A stretch of 64,000 nt of DNA from Juglans regia (GCF_001411555.2 NC_049909.1:10485485-10549484), one strand, 5' to 3'. Shown: positions 43,251-55,831, counted from the first letter of the stretch. Notes: generated by a model from the sequence alone, not told the origin. Numbers and translations: made by a program.

Positions 43251-45924
43251 TGTAACACCCCGTATTTTAGTGTAATTTTTACTGAAGGATTTTTATTATT
43301 TATTCAAAAATTTATCCTCTTATTTTAAAATTGGTTGGATTTTTAGTGAGTTTATTTCTATGATTTTAATTTGTTAATTTGGTGAAAATTATTTTATTGT
43401 GTGCTTTCTTGATATTTATTTATTGTTATGCATCTAAATTGCTTATAATATTTAAATTAATCACTGGGTGATTTAATTATTTCAATTTGACTTTACCCTT
43501 ACGTTTAAATTATTTTATTTAAATTTGTGGTTTTAAAATCGTTTCCGTTGGATCATTTTCGTGACCCAAGTTATGAGGATTGGACCTCATTTTTTTTTCC
43601 CCTCTTTTTCTTTCCTCTCCTTTTCTTTTCTCCTTATTTTCCTTCGGTTTCTTCTCTCCCGCGCGATCTCTCTCTCTCCTCTCCTCCGCCCGTTTCCTTC
43701 TCTCCCTCCCAGCACCATCGTCCGCCGGCGGTGGTCGACACCGCCCAGCCCCTCCGCTTCCCCTGCCGCGGACGAAGCTACCCCTCCATTTTTAGCCTCC
43801 CTTGTGCCGCCGTTAGCCACCACGAGACCCACGAAGCCGCGGCACTCTTTCCACCGCTGCGCCGCCGTCGTTCCACCACCGGCCACCATCTTCCTACCAC
43901 TTCATCCCTGACCTCTTGGCAACCCTTTGGACCCAACCCCAGCTCCGATCCGTCACCGGTGAAGCCCCACCAAGTCCATTTCCGATTTGTACGTTTTTGG
44001 CCTTAAAACACCATTTGCGCCGTCATCCACGGCAAACCACCACCACCATTGGCTTCACCGACCTCTCTAGGCCCTACCCTATCATTTTGGGGTCTTCGTT
44101 TGTCTCCGTTGAAAAGTGGGTATTTGTGACCCACGGCCACAGTGTATTTTACACTGTGGTGTTGCTCAGACGTCGCCTTTTTCAGTTTCGTGATCCTTCG
44201 GAAATCATTATATAGCAATGTAAGTATTTTTTTCAAAGAATTCTCGTGAATTTAATGTATTTTTGCACTAGCACATTACACTGTATTTTAATTGCTGGTT
44301 GGTTTTGCCGGACTGAGTCCGAGGAGTAACGGGGTTGATTGGATTGGGTGATGGAGTTGTTAGTATGATTGGTTTAGACTATGAGATTTGTTGGCTGTTC
44401 GGGTTTAAATATTGGTGTTTTGTGTATGACGTGGGTTGTGGTGGATATTGGTGATTTTATGAAGTAATGATATACTTTGGGATTATGAGGATTTTTTAAG
44501 TTTTGAGAAATTAAGATAGATTATTTTAGAAGCTTAGGCTTAAATATGGAAATCCGTAATTGGTTGAAAACTTACGGAAATTGTGTGATTATTTTTTTAT
44601 AGGTGACGATTATTAGTCGACTCAACATTTTTTGAAGAAATTTCTGAAAAGCTAAGAAGTCCAGGTAAGCGGGGTTTATATACTAGTTTTGCATAAAATA
44701 AATGAAAGGAGGTTGACTTTGAGAATAAATGTGTTTATTTTTGAAAGAGATGATCTGAAAACAACCTCAAATGTTTATTCTGCATATGCATAAATTCTAT
44801 ATAAGGGAAAATGTTTTTCTGTCATGACTAGTGTAGACATGAGCAAGTTTTGTGTACTTTATTTCTGAACTATGTAAAAGAGCGAATATGAAAATCTGGA
44901 AGTTTTGTTATGAACAAATGAGAATATTTTGTTTATGTTTATCTCGAACATGTGAAATGATCTGAAGCTTTTCAGTGTTTTGTTTTGATATGATGTGTCA
45001 TCTGAGAATCTTGGCATGATGTTCTGATTCTGTATATGATTGTAACCGGATTTTCGATGAAATCCGTTCTGTTTCTGTTAAGGCCCAGCCACGGGTATAA
45101 TGGTGGTTTATAACCCTACCACGGGGGTGAAACATGGAAAATGGCCCAGCCACGGGTATAATGGTGGTTTATAACCCTACCACGGGGGTGAAACATGGAA
45201 TATGGCCCAGCCACGGGTATAATGGTGGTTTATAACCCTACCACGGGGGTTAAACATGGTATTGTCCCGATGTGATATTAAATGAAGATAAGATTATAAT
45301 GTTTCAGTTTAGAAATGTCAACGGATTCTATTTTTGGAATAAGTTCATTTTTCTGAAAATTTCGCTCTAATGTTTTTGTACAAGTTTTGTTTCTACATTC
45401 TGAAAGTAAATGTTCTGTTCGGCTTATCAAATGTTATAAATGCTCATGTTTACATGCTAGTATATGCTCTCTGCTTACTGAGTTGTTGATAACTCATCCC
45501 GTTAATCTTCATAATATTTCAGATGACATCGATGGCTCAGCTGAAGATCAGTATTAGAGCCTATGGAGAAGATTAGCATTGTTTTGTTGTTGGGTATCTC
45601 ATGATATTAGTGTTGGTGTTGGAGGTTAATTATCTTTCTTAAGTTTGCTTCAATGGATTTAGACAGTTTATGGATACTTATGTTAATGTTATATTATTTC
45701 TAGTTGTTATTTGAGACATGAAAAAGAGTTGATTTTATTTGGGTTGTTGGATTGAATATTGGATAGATGAGTTTATTTGATTTATTTAATTGAAGTATAT
45801 ACGTTCGATTTGAGGTTTGGGAAAATGGATAAATTCTTGAATTTGGAAGTACTCTAGCCTTGTTAGAGTTGATTATCAGGTTTTATGAGTTAACTCTCCG
45901 GACCCTCGGGGTCGGAGTGTTACA
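43251..45924 (+). repeat. LTR3 of the gypsy array (3' LTR)
   Basis: 2,674 bp, starting directly after the polypurine tract and ending GGGGTCGGAGTGTTACA. The first ~0.6 kb differs from LTR2 and is closer to LTR1 (GTGACCCAAGTTATGAGGA); from about 43856 on it is nearly identical to LTR2. Marks: CGGACTGAGTCCG 44309-44321, donor-like GT 44665, three 61-bp repeats 45083-45265, stem-loop 45480-45495, acceptor-like AG 45522. The right flank (ATATA) does not duplicate the left flank of LTR2 (TTTAA) or LTR0 (TAATT). Confidence 0.92.
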
Positions 45925-46375
45925 ATATATATGCAGAGTAGTATTAAATTTAAAGTCCAAAGACAGATAGATATGTATTAATAATTACTTTCGTGGGATT
46001 ATTTTTACCAAAAAAGTTTTAGGTTTGATCTAAGTTCGGCCTGTTGTAAGATGTAAATGGCATTTATGTAATTTTTAAATCAAAAAGGCATTTACATATT
46101 TTTAATTTTTTATAATTTTAAATATGTCATCTCATTCTCTCTTTTTATAGATCTCATTATTTTTAATAGTTTCTCAACTCTTTATTTTTTTCTTTGTTTG
46201 TTTTGTGTGTATCTCAACTCAACTTTGTGATTTTTTTAATATTAATGTATTTTAACTCCAATATCCCAATCTTTTTCTTTAATGTTTTCAACATATATTC
46301 ATTTGATAAGTTGTGAATTCTTCAATATACACACAACCTTACATATACATGCATTTATTCTATTAATTATCAGTT

Positions 46376-46420
<45 letters not shown>

Positions 46421-46424
46421 GAGC
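45925..46424. other. Gene-free AT-rich spacer with (TA)n
   Basis: No gene. An uninterrupted TA microsatellite of about 40 bp lies at 46379-46418. Confidence 0.8.
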
Positions 46425-47092
46425 TACTTTCATATATATATATGAAGTGTTGTATGGGCGCAGTGTCGATCACCATTGTATTAGGATGAGGTAAGTGAAA
46501 GGAGGATGATGGGACCAGAGTTAATTCAGACCATGTATGACATGGTATCAATAATCCGTAAGAGACTGGCAATAGCTTAGTAGAGACAGAAGAGGTATGC
46601 AGACCACGAATAAAATGAGCTACAGTTCGAGTTAGGACACAAGACTAAGGGTTGCCCAATGAAGGGTATTATGAAGTTTTGAAAAAAATGCAAGTTGAGC
46701 CCAAGGTATATTGGACCCTTTGGACTCCGAGATATTGGAGAGAGTTGGAGTTATAGCCTACACACTAGCCTTACCACTTTAGTTGTATGCGATGCATAAC
46801 GTATTCCACACCTCAATGTTAAGGAAGCATATCTATGACCCTTTGCACATGCTAGGATACGCACCATTACAAGTTCAAAAGGACCAACTTATGAGGAGGC
46901 ACCCATAAATATCTTGGGGCAAACAGATACTTCGCAATAAGACTATCCCGATGGTGAGAGTACTGTGGGACAATCATTCAAAGCAAGAGGCCACATGGGT
47001 GAGCAAGGAGGACATGATGGACAAGTACTCTTCTCTTTTCGATCGAGATATATGCTAATTTCAATGAAGAGACTTCTATAAGGAGGGGATAT
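46425..47092 (+). pseudogene. Gypsy chromovirus integrase C-terminus/chromodomain relic
   Basis: Plus-strand fragment in several frames: YEVLYGRSV near 46440, then AQGILDPLDSEILERVGVIAYTLALPL near 46690-46780, NVFHTSMLRKHIYDPLHML near 46800-46850, PLQVQKDQL, and KTIPMVRVLWDNHSKQEATW near 46940-46990. These are the integrase C-terminal and chromodomain-region motifs of Tekay-like gypsy elements. Stops abound. A purine-rich AAGGAGGGGATAT just before 47093 is the polypurine tract. Confidence 0.8.
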
Positions 47093-47289
47093 TGCAACCC
47101 CCAACATGATTTAGAAATAAATTGTTTTTATATTATATTGTATTATTATTGTTATTATTTACATTGGTTGTTGGTATTATTATATGTGTAAATCTATGTC
47201 ATTATTTTGTGTGTGATTTAAAGTCATTATTTATTCTAGTTAAGTAATTAGATGATTTGATAATTTTTTTATTTGTTTCCAAGTATTAT
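47093..47289 (+). repeat. Gypsy LTR fragment (TGCAACCCCC type)
   Basis: Starts TGCAACCCCCAAC next to the polypurine tract of the preceding relic, so it is the 5' end of that element's 3' LTR. It is cut off at 47289 where LTR5 begins. Confidence 0.6.
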
Positions 47290-50088
47290 TGTAACGCCCC
47301 AAACCCGGGTGGCTTGGAGAATTACTACTTGTCACTCATAATTATGTCTCCCAACACATTCGAAGAATAATCTCCAAAAACTTCATAAATGAAATCAATC
47401 TCAAATCTTCTCAATAATCTCATTACAAACTCCACACAATCTTTAATGCAATAATAATAAATCAAAGGGGTCTATAACCTCCCGGTAGTCATAACAACCC
47501 AACCAATAATTTCATAAATCTCACTGAAACCCAAGATATTACTAAAACTCAAAGAGATTAAAACTAAGAACACCAGAAGTCCTTCTTCTACCAACATCAC
47601 CTCAGCTTAAACACAAACAGCAATCTAATCCAGGTCCTCATTTGGACTCTCCACATCATCTGAAAAATATTATAATGATAGGGGGTGAGTTATCAACAAC
47701 TCAGTAAGCAGAAATCATATGCTAGCGTGCAAACATGAGCATTTACAAAGTAGAACATGCAGAACAAAATATTTTTCAGAGTTAACATGCAGAACATAAC
47801 ATATTTTCAAAAGTAACAGAGCGATGGTTTTAAGACAAGTAAAACCCTTAGTGCTTTGGCATAACATAAACTGAGTATCATCATCAGATCAAAACAGAGC
47901 ATCAAACAGAGCAGAGACCATGTTTCACCCCCGTGGTAGGGTTGTGCTAACCCCGGTGGCCAAACCAGGCAGAGACAGAGGTGAAATCTTTCCTTTATTC
48001 TTCTCGGAGCCCCGAGTGTGCACACAGGAAAGACCACAATAAAACCACTTTGTTTCCAAAGTGGGTGCACTCAGAGACAGAGAAGTTGGTACCAACCCAA
48101 ACAGAGCAGAGCATAACAGAGCAGAGCAGAGCAAAGCAGAGACAGAGTCAGATACGAAAACCAGTACACCATGCCAAAGGTTTTCAGATATTATATCAAA
48201 AAATTACAGAGTACCAAAACAGAATCAGAACAGTTTACACACGCTGAACACAAAAGTCAGAACAAATAAATGCACAACTTTTCATATTCCCAATATCGCT
48301 CTTTTTCCAGATTTCAGAAACCACATGACAAAATTTAGCTCATGTCTACACAATGCATGTCAGAATATAATTTTCCTTTTTCACACGGATTTCATGAATA
48401 ATGCAGATAAGTGACCGAGGTTGATCTTTGTTTTCATAAGTTCCCAACACAACACAAATTATGCAAGTTTTCATAAAATCAACCTCAGTCTTATTAGCTT
48501 GTATAAAACCCAGCATAGGAACCCCGCTTACCTGACTCTTGCAGCGCATTATCTATGACTTGAATACAGTCTCTATCCATCTCGTTACCTATTCATAAAA
48601 ATAATATAAACTAAATATTAAAGTCCAACAACACAAAATTGATCTTAGATAACTCAAGACCCAAACTCTAGATCATAATTCAGCAAGTTTAACCAACTCC
48701 AACAGCCAAATAACAATCCGGACAGCCCTCACTTCGACCCAAAATATTCTATACCAATCTCAGTGTTGTCCAATACAAGCATAAAGACCAATGCCAATTC
48801 AAATTCCAATAACTCACACTTATTCCAACAGTTCGCAGTCCCAAACAATTACTAACAATTTAACCAACAATACTACACAAAGCACACTTCTTCCCATTCA
48901 CAACTCCATAACAGAAAATATAAACTAATACCTCCAACAATTTAAACTGTACTAGACAAAGAAAATTAAATTCCCTTCTAAAATAATTTCTCAACCACCA
49001 ATCCAAACGACCCCCTCTTACCCCTCGGACTCGATCCGACACAACCAACAAAAACACAGTAAATAAGAATTAGAGCATAAATACATTTAAATCTCAAAAG
49101 TACTTTGGAAAAATACTTACAATGCTATAATATAATTTTTGAAAGATCACGGAGGTGCTAGAAGCGGCAACGCGACAACAAAACAGTGCCAAATGCACTG
49201 TGGCCGTGGGTCTCAAAAACCCACTTTTGAACGGGTGCAAACGAAGACCCGAGATTGATAGGGTAGGGCTTAGGGATGTCGGTGAAACTAATGGTGGTGG
49301 TGGTTGGCCGTGGGTGGCGGCGCAATAGGCGGTTGAAGTGCAAAAACACCCAAAATGGAAATGTTGATGGTGGGGCTTCACCGGTGACAGATCGGAGGTG
49401 GGGTTGGGTCCATTGGGTTGCTAGAAGGTCGAGGATGATGTGGTGAGAAGATGGTGGCCGGAGGTGGCGCGATGGCGGCGCGGCGGCGCAAGGAATACCG
49501 CGGCTTCGTGTGGTGCGTGGAGGCTAACGGCGGCGCGGCTGGGGCTAGAAATCGGAGGGGGAGGTCGCCGGTGGGTGGGGGTGCTGGGAAGCCGGGCGGT
49601 GACGACCACTGCCGGCGCACGGCGGCGCTAGGGGCGAAGGAAGAATCAGACGGAGAGAGGGAGGGGGTTTGCGGCGCGCGGGAACCAGCCAGGAGAAGAA
49701 GAAAAAAAAAAGAAAAGGAAGAAAAAGAAAAGAAAAAAAAATAGAGAAAAAAGAAATGAGGTCCAATCCTCATAACTTGGGTCACGAAAATGATCCAACT
49801 GAAACGATTTTAAAACAGCTAGTGAAATAAAATATTTCAAACACAGTGATTAACATGAAAATAATTAATTAAACCCAACAACAAGTTAATTTAATTTGAG
49901 AAGAAATTTAAACGCATAAAAATAATTAATTTAGAGAAAGCGCTTCAAAAATAATTTTCACAAAATTAAAATCATAAAAATAACACAACTAAAAATCCAA
50001 CAATTTTAAAACAAGAGAATAAATTTTAAATTAATAACAAATAATCTTTCAATTAAAAAAAAAATACACTAAAATACGGGGTGTTACA
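47290..50088 (-). repeat. LTR5 (3' LTR of element C)
   Basis: TGTAACGCCCCAAACCCGGG ... ACGGGGTGTTACA, 2,799 bp. Marks on the minus strand: CpG-rich block 49180-49690, GTAAGTATTT site near 49120, CGGACTCGATCCG hairpin 49026-49038 (keeps pairing through a G-T pair), donor-like boundary 48531, stem-loop 47687-47702, acceptor-like boundary 47660. It lacks the tandem minisatellite; a single CCCCCGTGGTAGGGTTGTGC copy stands at its place (47928). Confidence 0.93.
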
Positions 50089-52113
50089 TCCTTCCCCCCT
50101 TAAAAAATTTCGTCCTCGAAATTTACATGGTCAAACATGACGCTAAAGCAGGATAGAAGATACAACCCAAAACACGTTCGAAAGGATCATGTCATCAACA
50201 ACTCCCAACAAGCATGAGTAAAGTTCTCTCAAGTCTATCTCCATAGGCAATTTCATCATACTCGTATTAGTCCCCCAGTGGCACAACACGTCCAGTATTC
50301 CTAAGGTGACTATGCTATCCAAAATCTCATCTTTCCACAAGAGCCTTAATATAACATCCAAGGAATCCCAATGATTATTATTATTATCGTAACACGATCT
50401 GCGCTAACCTCAATCGACTCCTATGTTAAAACTCACAAACCTTCATTGAATTCTACAAGTTGGTAACCTATTAGCCACTTCCAAAGTTAACCATCAATAA
50501 ACATTTCCATCATCCAGACATATTCCCTCAAAATCAATAAGAATTATATCCTAATTCCGCACCACCAATAGTTTAATCTCTAATTACAAGTATCTTTATC
50601 AAATTTCAAATTACCAAAAATTCCTTAAAATCAACAGAAGGTTTGAATCCTTAATTATAACCAAAATATCGCGCTCCTGCTGCGCACTCTGATAATTTGC
50701 CACATGCATAAAAATTTATGCCCTCATAAAACAATACCATCGAGTACAAGGTGGCTCCATACCTACTGACCAGAAAACTCTTATGACATTTGGTAGTAAA
50801 TTCTTGATCTCTGAAACCATACACTATTACACACTTTCCTCAAATTCACCAAGAATTCATTCCTGAATCTGCACCAACTATTATCCTTGAATCTGATATG
50901 GATCTAATCCCAAAACTTGCCACTAAAACCCCGAACTAATAACAATCATTATCCAAACTAGATCAATACTTTCAATCCCCAAAGAAGCAATCTCCTTGAA
51001 AATCCCTATATCTATAACTCAACTCTGATCAACCCCATAATAATGGTCACATACTAACCAATCTCCAAAATAAATCCAGCTAGCACACCAAGCCTGCAAA
51101 ATTAAAAACTTAAATCTCATTTCCATTCAATCCTTCAAATCTGTAATTCTAAAACCTTAAATTATATCAGAATCATTCTCCGAAATCTGTAAGATCGATG
51201 AACTTATATCCAATAATAAAACAATCGACTCCCGAAATTTTCAAAATCTAAAACATTAAATGATAACAATCATTTCCTAAAGTCTGTAAAACCTTAAACT
51301 TTTGGTGAAATTTCTGTAAGTCTATCCTTAAAGTTTGTTGAACTTAAAATTTTCTATTCTAAAGCCTCGTGTCATATATCCATGAAATCGAAAACCTCAA
51401 ATATCTTACTACCCAAATAGATCACCCAGACTATGCCGTTCCTTTCAAAACATGAAATTATAAATGCACACCAAGTCGATAAAAGTTCAAGCTTACTCTG
51501 CTAAATATAACAATAGCGTTCTCAGTCGTACCATATTCCTGTCATAACTTAATCTTTAACCCGCTTTTCAATTTCGAACGAAACGAACAAAATAAAATAA
51601 ACTTAATAAATAAAATAACATAATTTCAATTCAAATAAAATAAAAAAATCAAACAAAACCAAATAAATTCAATTTAAATAAAAATAAAAAATTTCCAATT
51701 AAACCTTTAAACTTTTCTGGTACTGCACATATGGTTTTACCCATTCTTAGCCATATCTTTAACCAACTCATATAGTCATTCCTATCATCTCATATTGTAA
51801 ACCCAACATCGCTCTAAATTCTCTTTCGTCTTTAAAAATCTAACCTCCAAGAAATCCAAACCTTAAATTAATCTTATAAAGATTATCTCCTATAGTCCAC
51901 CAAGTAAGCTTGTCGGATCTAAAATCCCTAAACCTCAAAATCTCAAAACTCAATCATAAAGTCTGCAAAATCTAAACCTTAACTATCCACATAATCATCT
52001 CTTATTCTTTAAAATTCTACACCTCAAATCTGAAATTTCTTCTTAAACCTACAGATATCTAAACCTCCAAGGTTTATAGTATGCAGAATCTCTAACCTGG
52101 CTCTGATACCAAA
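50089..52113 (-). other. Non-coding internal domain of element C
   Basis: 2.0 kb, homologous to 41333-43250 in inverse orientation. One frame, 50143-50361 (minus, 72 codons: KDEILDSIVTL ... CHWGTNTSMM), is open here and degenerate in the sister element. I do not recognise it and no gag or pol motif is present. Confidence 0.8.
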
Positions 52114-54912
52114 TGTAACGCCCCAAACCCGGGTGGCTTGGAGAATTACTACTTGTCACTCATAATTATGTCTCCCAACACATTCGAAGAATAATCTCCA
52201 AAAACTTCATAAATGAAATCAATCTCAAATCTTCTCAATAATCTCATTACAAACTCCACACAATCTTTACTGCAATAATAATAAATCAAAGGGGTCTATA
52301 ACCTCCCGGTAGTCATAATAACCCAACCAATAATTTCATAAATCTCACTGAAACCCAAGATATTACTAAAACTCAAAGAGATTAAAACTAAGAACACCAG
52401 AAGTCCTTCTTCTACCAACATCTCCTCAGCTTAAACACAAACAGCAATCTAATCCAGGTCCTCATTTGGACTCTCCACATCATCTGAAAAATATTATAAT
52501 GATAGGGAGTGAGTTATCAACAACTCAGTAAGCAGAAATCATATGCTAGCGTGCAAACATGAGCATTTACAAAGTAGAACATGCAGAACAAAATATTTTC
52601 CAGAGTTAACATGCAGAACATAACATATTTTCAAAAGTAACAGAGCGATGGTTTTAAGACAAGTAAAACCCTTAGTGCTTTGGCATAACATAAACTGAGT
52701 ATCATCATCAGATCAAAACAGAGCATCAAACAGAGCAGAGACCATGTTTCACCCCCGTGGTAGGGTTGTGCTAACCCCGGTGGCCAAACCAGGCAGAGAC
52801 AGAGGTGAAATCTTTCCTTTATTCTTCTCGGAGCCCCGAGTGTGCACACAGGAAAGACCACAATAAAACCACTTTGTTTCCAAAGTGGGTGCACTCAGAG
52901 ACAGAGAAGTTGGTACCAACCCAAACAGAGCAGAGCATAACAGAGCAGAGCAGAGCAAAGCAGAGACAGAGTCAGATACGAAAACCAGTACACCATGCCA
53001 AAGGTTTTCAGATATTATATCAAAAATTTACAGAGTACCAAAACAGAATCAGAACAGTTTACACACGCTGAACACAAAAGTCAGAACAAATAAATGCACA
53101 ACTTTTCATATTCCCAATATCGCTCTTTTTCCAGATTTCAGAAACCACATGACAAAATTTAGCTCATGTCTACACAATGCATGTCAGAATATAATTTTCC
53201 TTTTTCACACAGATTTCATGAATAATGCAGATAAGTGACGGAGGTTGATCTTTGTTTTCATAAGTTCCCAACACAACACAAATTATGCAAGTTTTCATAA
53301 AATCAACCTCAGTCTTATTAGCTTGTATAAAACCCAGCATAGGAACCCCGCTTACCTGACTCCTGCAGCGCATTATCTATGACTTGAATACAGTCTCTAT
53401 CCATCTCGTTACCTATTCATAAAAATAATATAAACTAAATATTAAAGTCCAACAACACAAAATTGATCTTAGATAACTCAAGACCCAAACTCTAGATCAT
53501 AATTCAGCAAGTTTAACCAACTCCAACAGCCAAATAACAATCCGGACAGCCCTCACTTCGACCCAAAATATTCTATACCAATCTCAGTGTTGTCCAATAC
53601 AAGCATAAAGACCAATGTCAATTCAAATTCCAATAACTCACACTTATTCCAACAGTTCGCAGTCCCAAACAATTACTAACAATTTAACCAACAATACTAC
53701 ACAAAGCACACTTCTTCCCATTCACAACTCCATAACAGAAAATATAAACTAATACCTCCAAAAATTAAACTGTACTAGACAAAGAAAATTAAATTCCCTT
53801 CTAAAATAATTTCTCAACCACCAATCCAAACGACCCCCTCTTACCCCTCGGACTCGATCCGACACAACCAACAAAAACACAGTAAATAAGAATTAGAGCA
53901 TAAATACATTTAAATCTCAAAAGTACTTTGGAAAAATACTTACAATGCTATAATATAATTTTTGAAAGATCACGGAGGTGCTAGAAGCGGCAACGCAGCA
54001 ACAAAACAGTGCCAAATGCACTATGGCCGTGGGTCTCAAAAACTCACTTTTGAACGGGTGTAAACGAAGACCCGAGATTGATAGGGTAGGGCTTAGGGAT
54101 GTCGGTGAGACTAGTGGTGGTGGTGGTTGGCCGTGGGTGGCGGCGCAATAGGCGGTTGAAGTGCAAAAACACCCAAAACGGAAATGTTGATGGTGGGGCT
54201 TCACCGGTGACAGATCGGAGGTGGGGTTGGGTCCATTGGGTTGCTAGAAGGTCGAGGATGATGTGGTGAGAAGATGGTGGCCGGAGGTGGCGCGATGGCG
54301 GCGCGGCGGCGCAAGGAATACCGCGGCTTCGTGTGGTGCGTGGAGGCTAACGGCGGCGCGGCTGGGGCTGGAAATCGGAGGGGGAGGTCGCCGGTGGGTG
54401 GGGGTGCTGGGAAGCCGGGCGGTGACGACCACTGCCGGCGCACGGCGGCGCTAGGGGCGAAGGAAGAATCAGACGGAGAGAGGGAGGGGGTTTGCGGCGC
54501 GCGGGAACCAGCCAGGAGAAGAAGAAAAAAAAAAAAAAAGAAAAGGAAGAAAAAGAAAAGAAAAAAAAAATAGAGAAAAAGAAATGAGGTCCAATCCTCA
54601 TAACTTGGGTCACGAAAATGATCCAACTGAAACGATTTTAAAACAGCTAGTGAAATAAAATATTTCAAACACAGTGATTAACATGAAAATAATTAATTAA
54701 ACCCAACAACAAGTTAATTTAATTTGAGAAGAAATTTAAACGCATAAAAATAATTAATTTAGAGAAAGCACTTCAAAAATAATTTTCACAAAATTAAAAT
54801 CATAAAAATAACACAACTAAAAATCCAACAATTTTAAAACAAGAGAATAAATTTTAAATTAATAACAAATAATCTTTCAATTAAAAAAAAATACACTAAA
54901 ATACGGGGTGTT
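52114..54912 (-). repeat. LTR6 (5' LTR of element C)
   Basis: Near-identical to LTR5, including the stem-loop (52511-52526) and CGGACTCGATCCG (53849-53861). It ends ..AATACGGGGTGTT at 54912, missing the terminal ACA, and is fused to TTTTGGACTAGTC of TRIM T2. Confidence 0.92.
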
Positions 54913-55314
54913 TTTTGGACTAGTCAATGATACAATTGGAGCTCCATTGGAACCTTATAAAGAGCAAGAACGTCTCCTTCCCAAGCAATGTGGGATCCCA
55001 TACACCACCTACCCTTACTCATATCATATGGGGTATCACAATCTACCCCCATTAAATTCCCGACGTCCTCGTCGGGCCTGTCCATTATAGGTGGCACGGC
55101 TCAAGTCCCACATTTCTGGTTGGGATAGGCTCTGATACCATTTGTAACGCCCCAATGGAAGGCCCAAACCACATGGCCTATACTCCAAAAGGACTAGTCA
55201 ATGATACAATTGGAGCTCCATTGGAACCTTATAAAGAGCAAGAACGTCTCCTTCCCAAGCAATGTGGGATCCCATACACCACCTACCCTTACTCATATCA
55301 TATGGGGTATCACA
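54913..55314 (-). mobile_element. T2: TRIM, first LTR truncated
   Basis: Partial LTR (54913-55040), an internal part of ~100 bp and a complete LTR (55143-55314), the latter TGTAACGCCCCAATGGAAGG ... ATGGGGTATCACA. On the minus strand the internal part has the AATGGTATCAGAGCC primer-binding site and an AATTTAATGGGGGTAGAT polypurine tract. The first ~45 bp of the left LTR are missing at the fusion with LTR6. Confidence 0.88.
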
Positions 55315-55384
55315 ATTATATTTTTAGAGCCTAATTAGTGGTTGGACATGATATTAGGTTTTACTTCTTTTACAAAAAATGATA

Positions 55385-55550
55385 TTTGCAGTTCTATTGT
55401 CTGCAAACTCCGTGCATTCTCTTTGAAAGAACTAGATAAATATGGGATCCACATGTAAAAATTAATTTTTTAATGATAAATCTCACTCATTTTTAAATGG
55501 AGTGTGCAAGATTTGTACACCATAAAAATGTATCTAGTATTACTCCAATT
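55385..55550. mobile_element. Foldback MITE-like repeat, copy 1
   Basis: An imperfect inverted repeat: GCAAACTCCGTGCATTCTCT (55403) pairs with the ATGGAGTGTGCAAGATTTGT region (55496). AT-rich centre with AATTAATTTTTTAAT. A second copy is at 55832-56007. Non-coding. Confidence 0.55.
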
Positions 55551-55831
55551 TTATTAGGGTTAAAAGGACGGGGTTGGATTTTTAAACCTTAAGGAGTTTT
55601 AGGGTTTAGATTCTTGGGCTTATAAGTTGGTTGGATATGAAATTGGGTTAAGATGTGATCTAGGACCCAAGACCCAAGCCCACTAGACTTGTTTGTTGGA
55701 GCTAATTAAGACCTATAACCCAATTGAAAGCCCAACCCGTGACCCAGTTACACCCTCAAACACAAAACCCACACCACCTATAGAGACCCAATTCAGTTTG
55801 GCATTTAAGCCTCATGCTGCGTATAAATATT
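55551..55831. other. Gene-free AT-rich stretch
   Basis: Only AT-rich DNA with several AACCCA/GGCCCA words; nothing further is seen. Confidence 0.6.

Larger units (their letters stand above)
47290..54912 (-). mobile_element. Element C: young non-autonomous gypsy element (reverse)
   Basis: LTR5 (47290-50088), an internal domain (50089-52113) and LTR6 (52114-54912), read on the minus strand. The two 2.8-kb LTRs differ at only scattered single positions by eye, so the insertion is recent. The internal part has the primer-binding site TGGTATCAGAGCC (52099-52111, minus) and polypurine tract (50089-50125, minus) but no gag or pol. The right end lacks the last bases (GTGTT instead of GTGTTACA) and runs into TRIM T2. 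The left flank is ATTAT; a matching TSD is not available on the damaged side. Confidence 0.9.

Noticed and set aside
32828..45924. Single clean insertion of the whole gypsy array with a TSD
   Set aside because: Flanks TAATT and ATATA do not match, and internal junctions show deletions.
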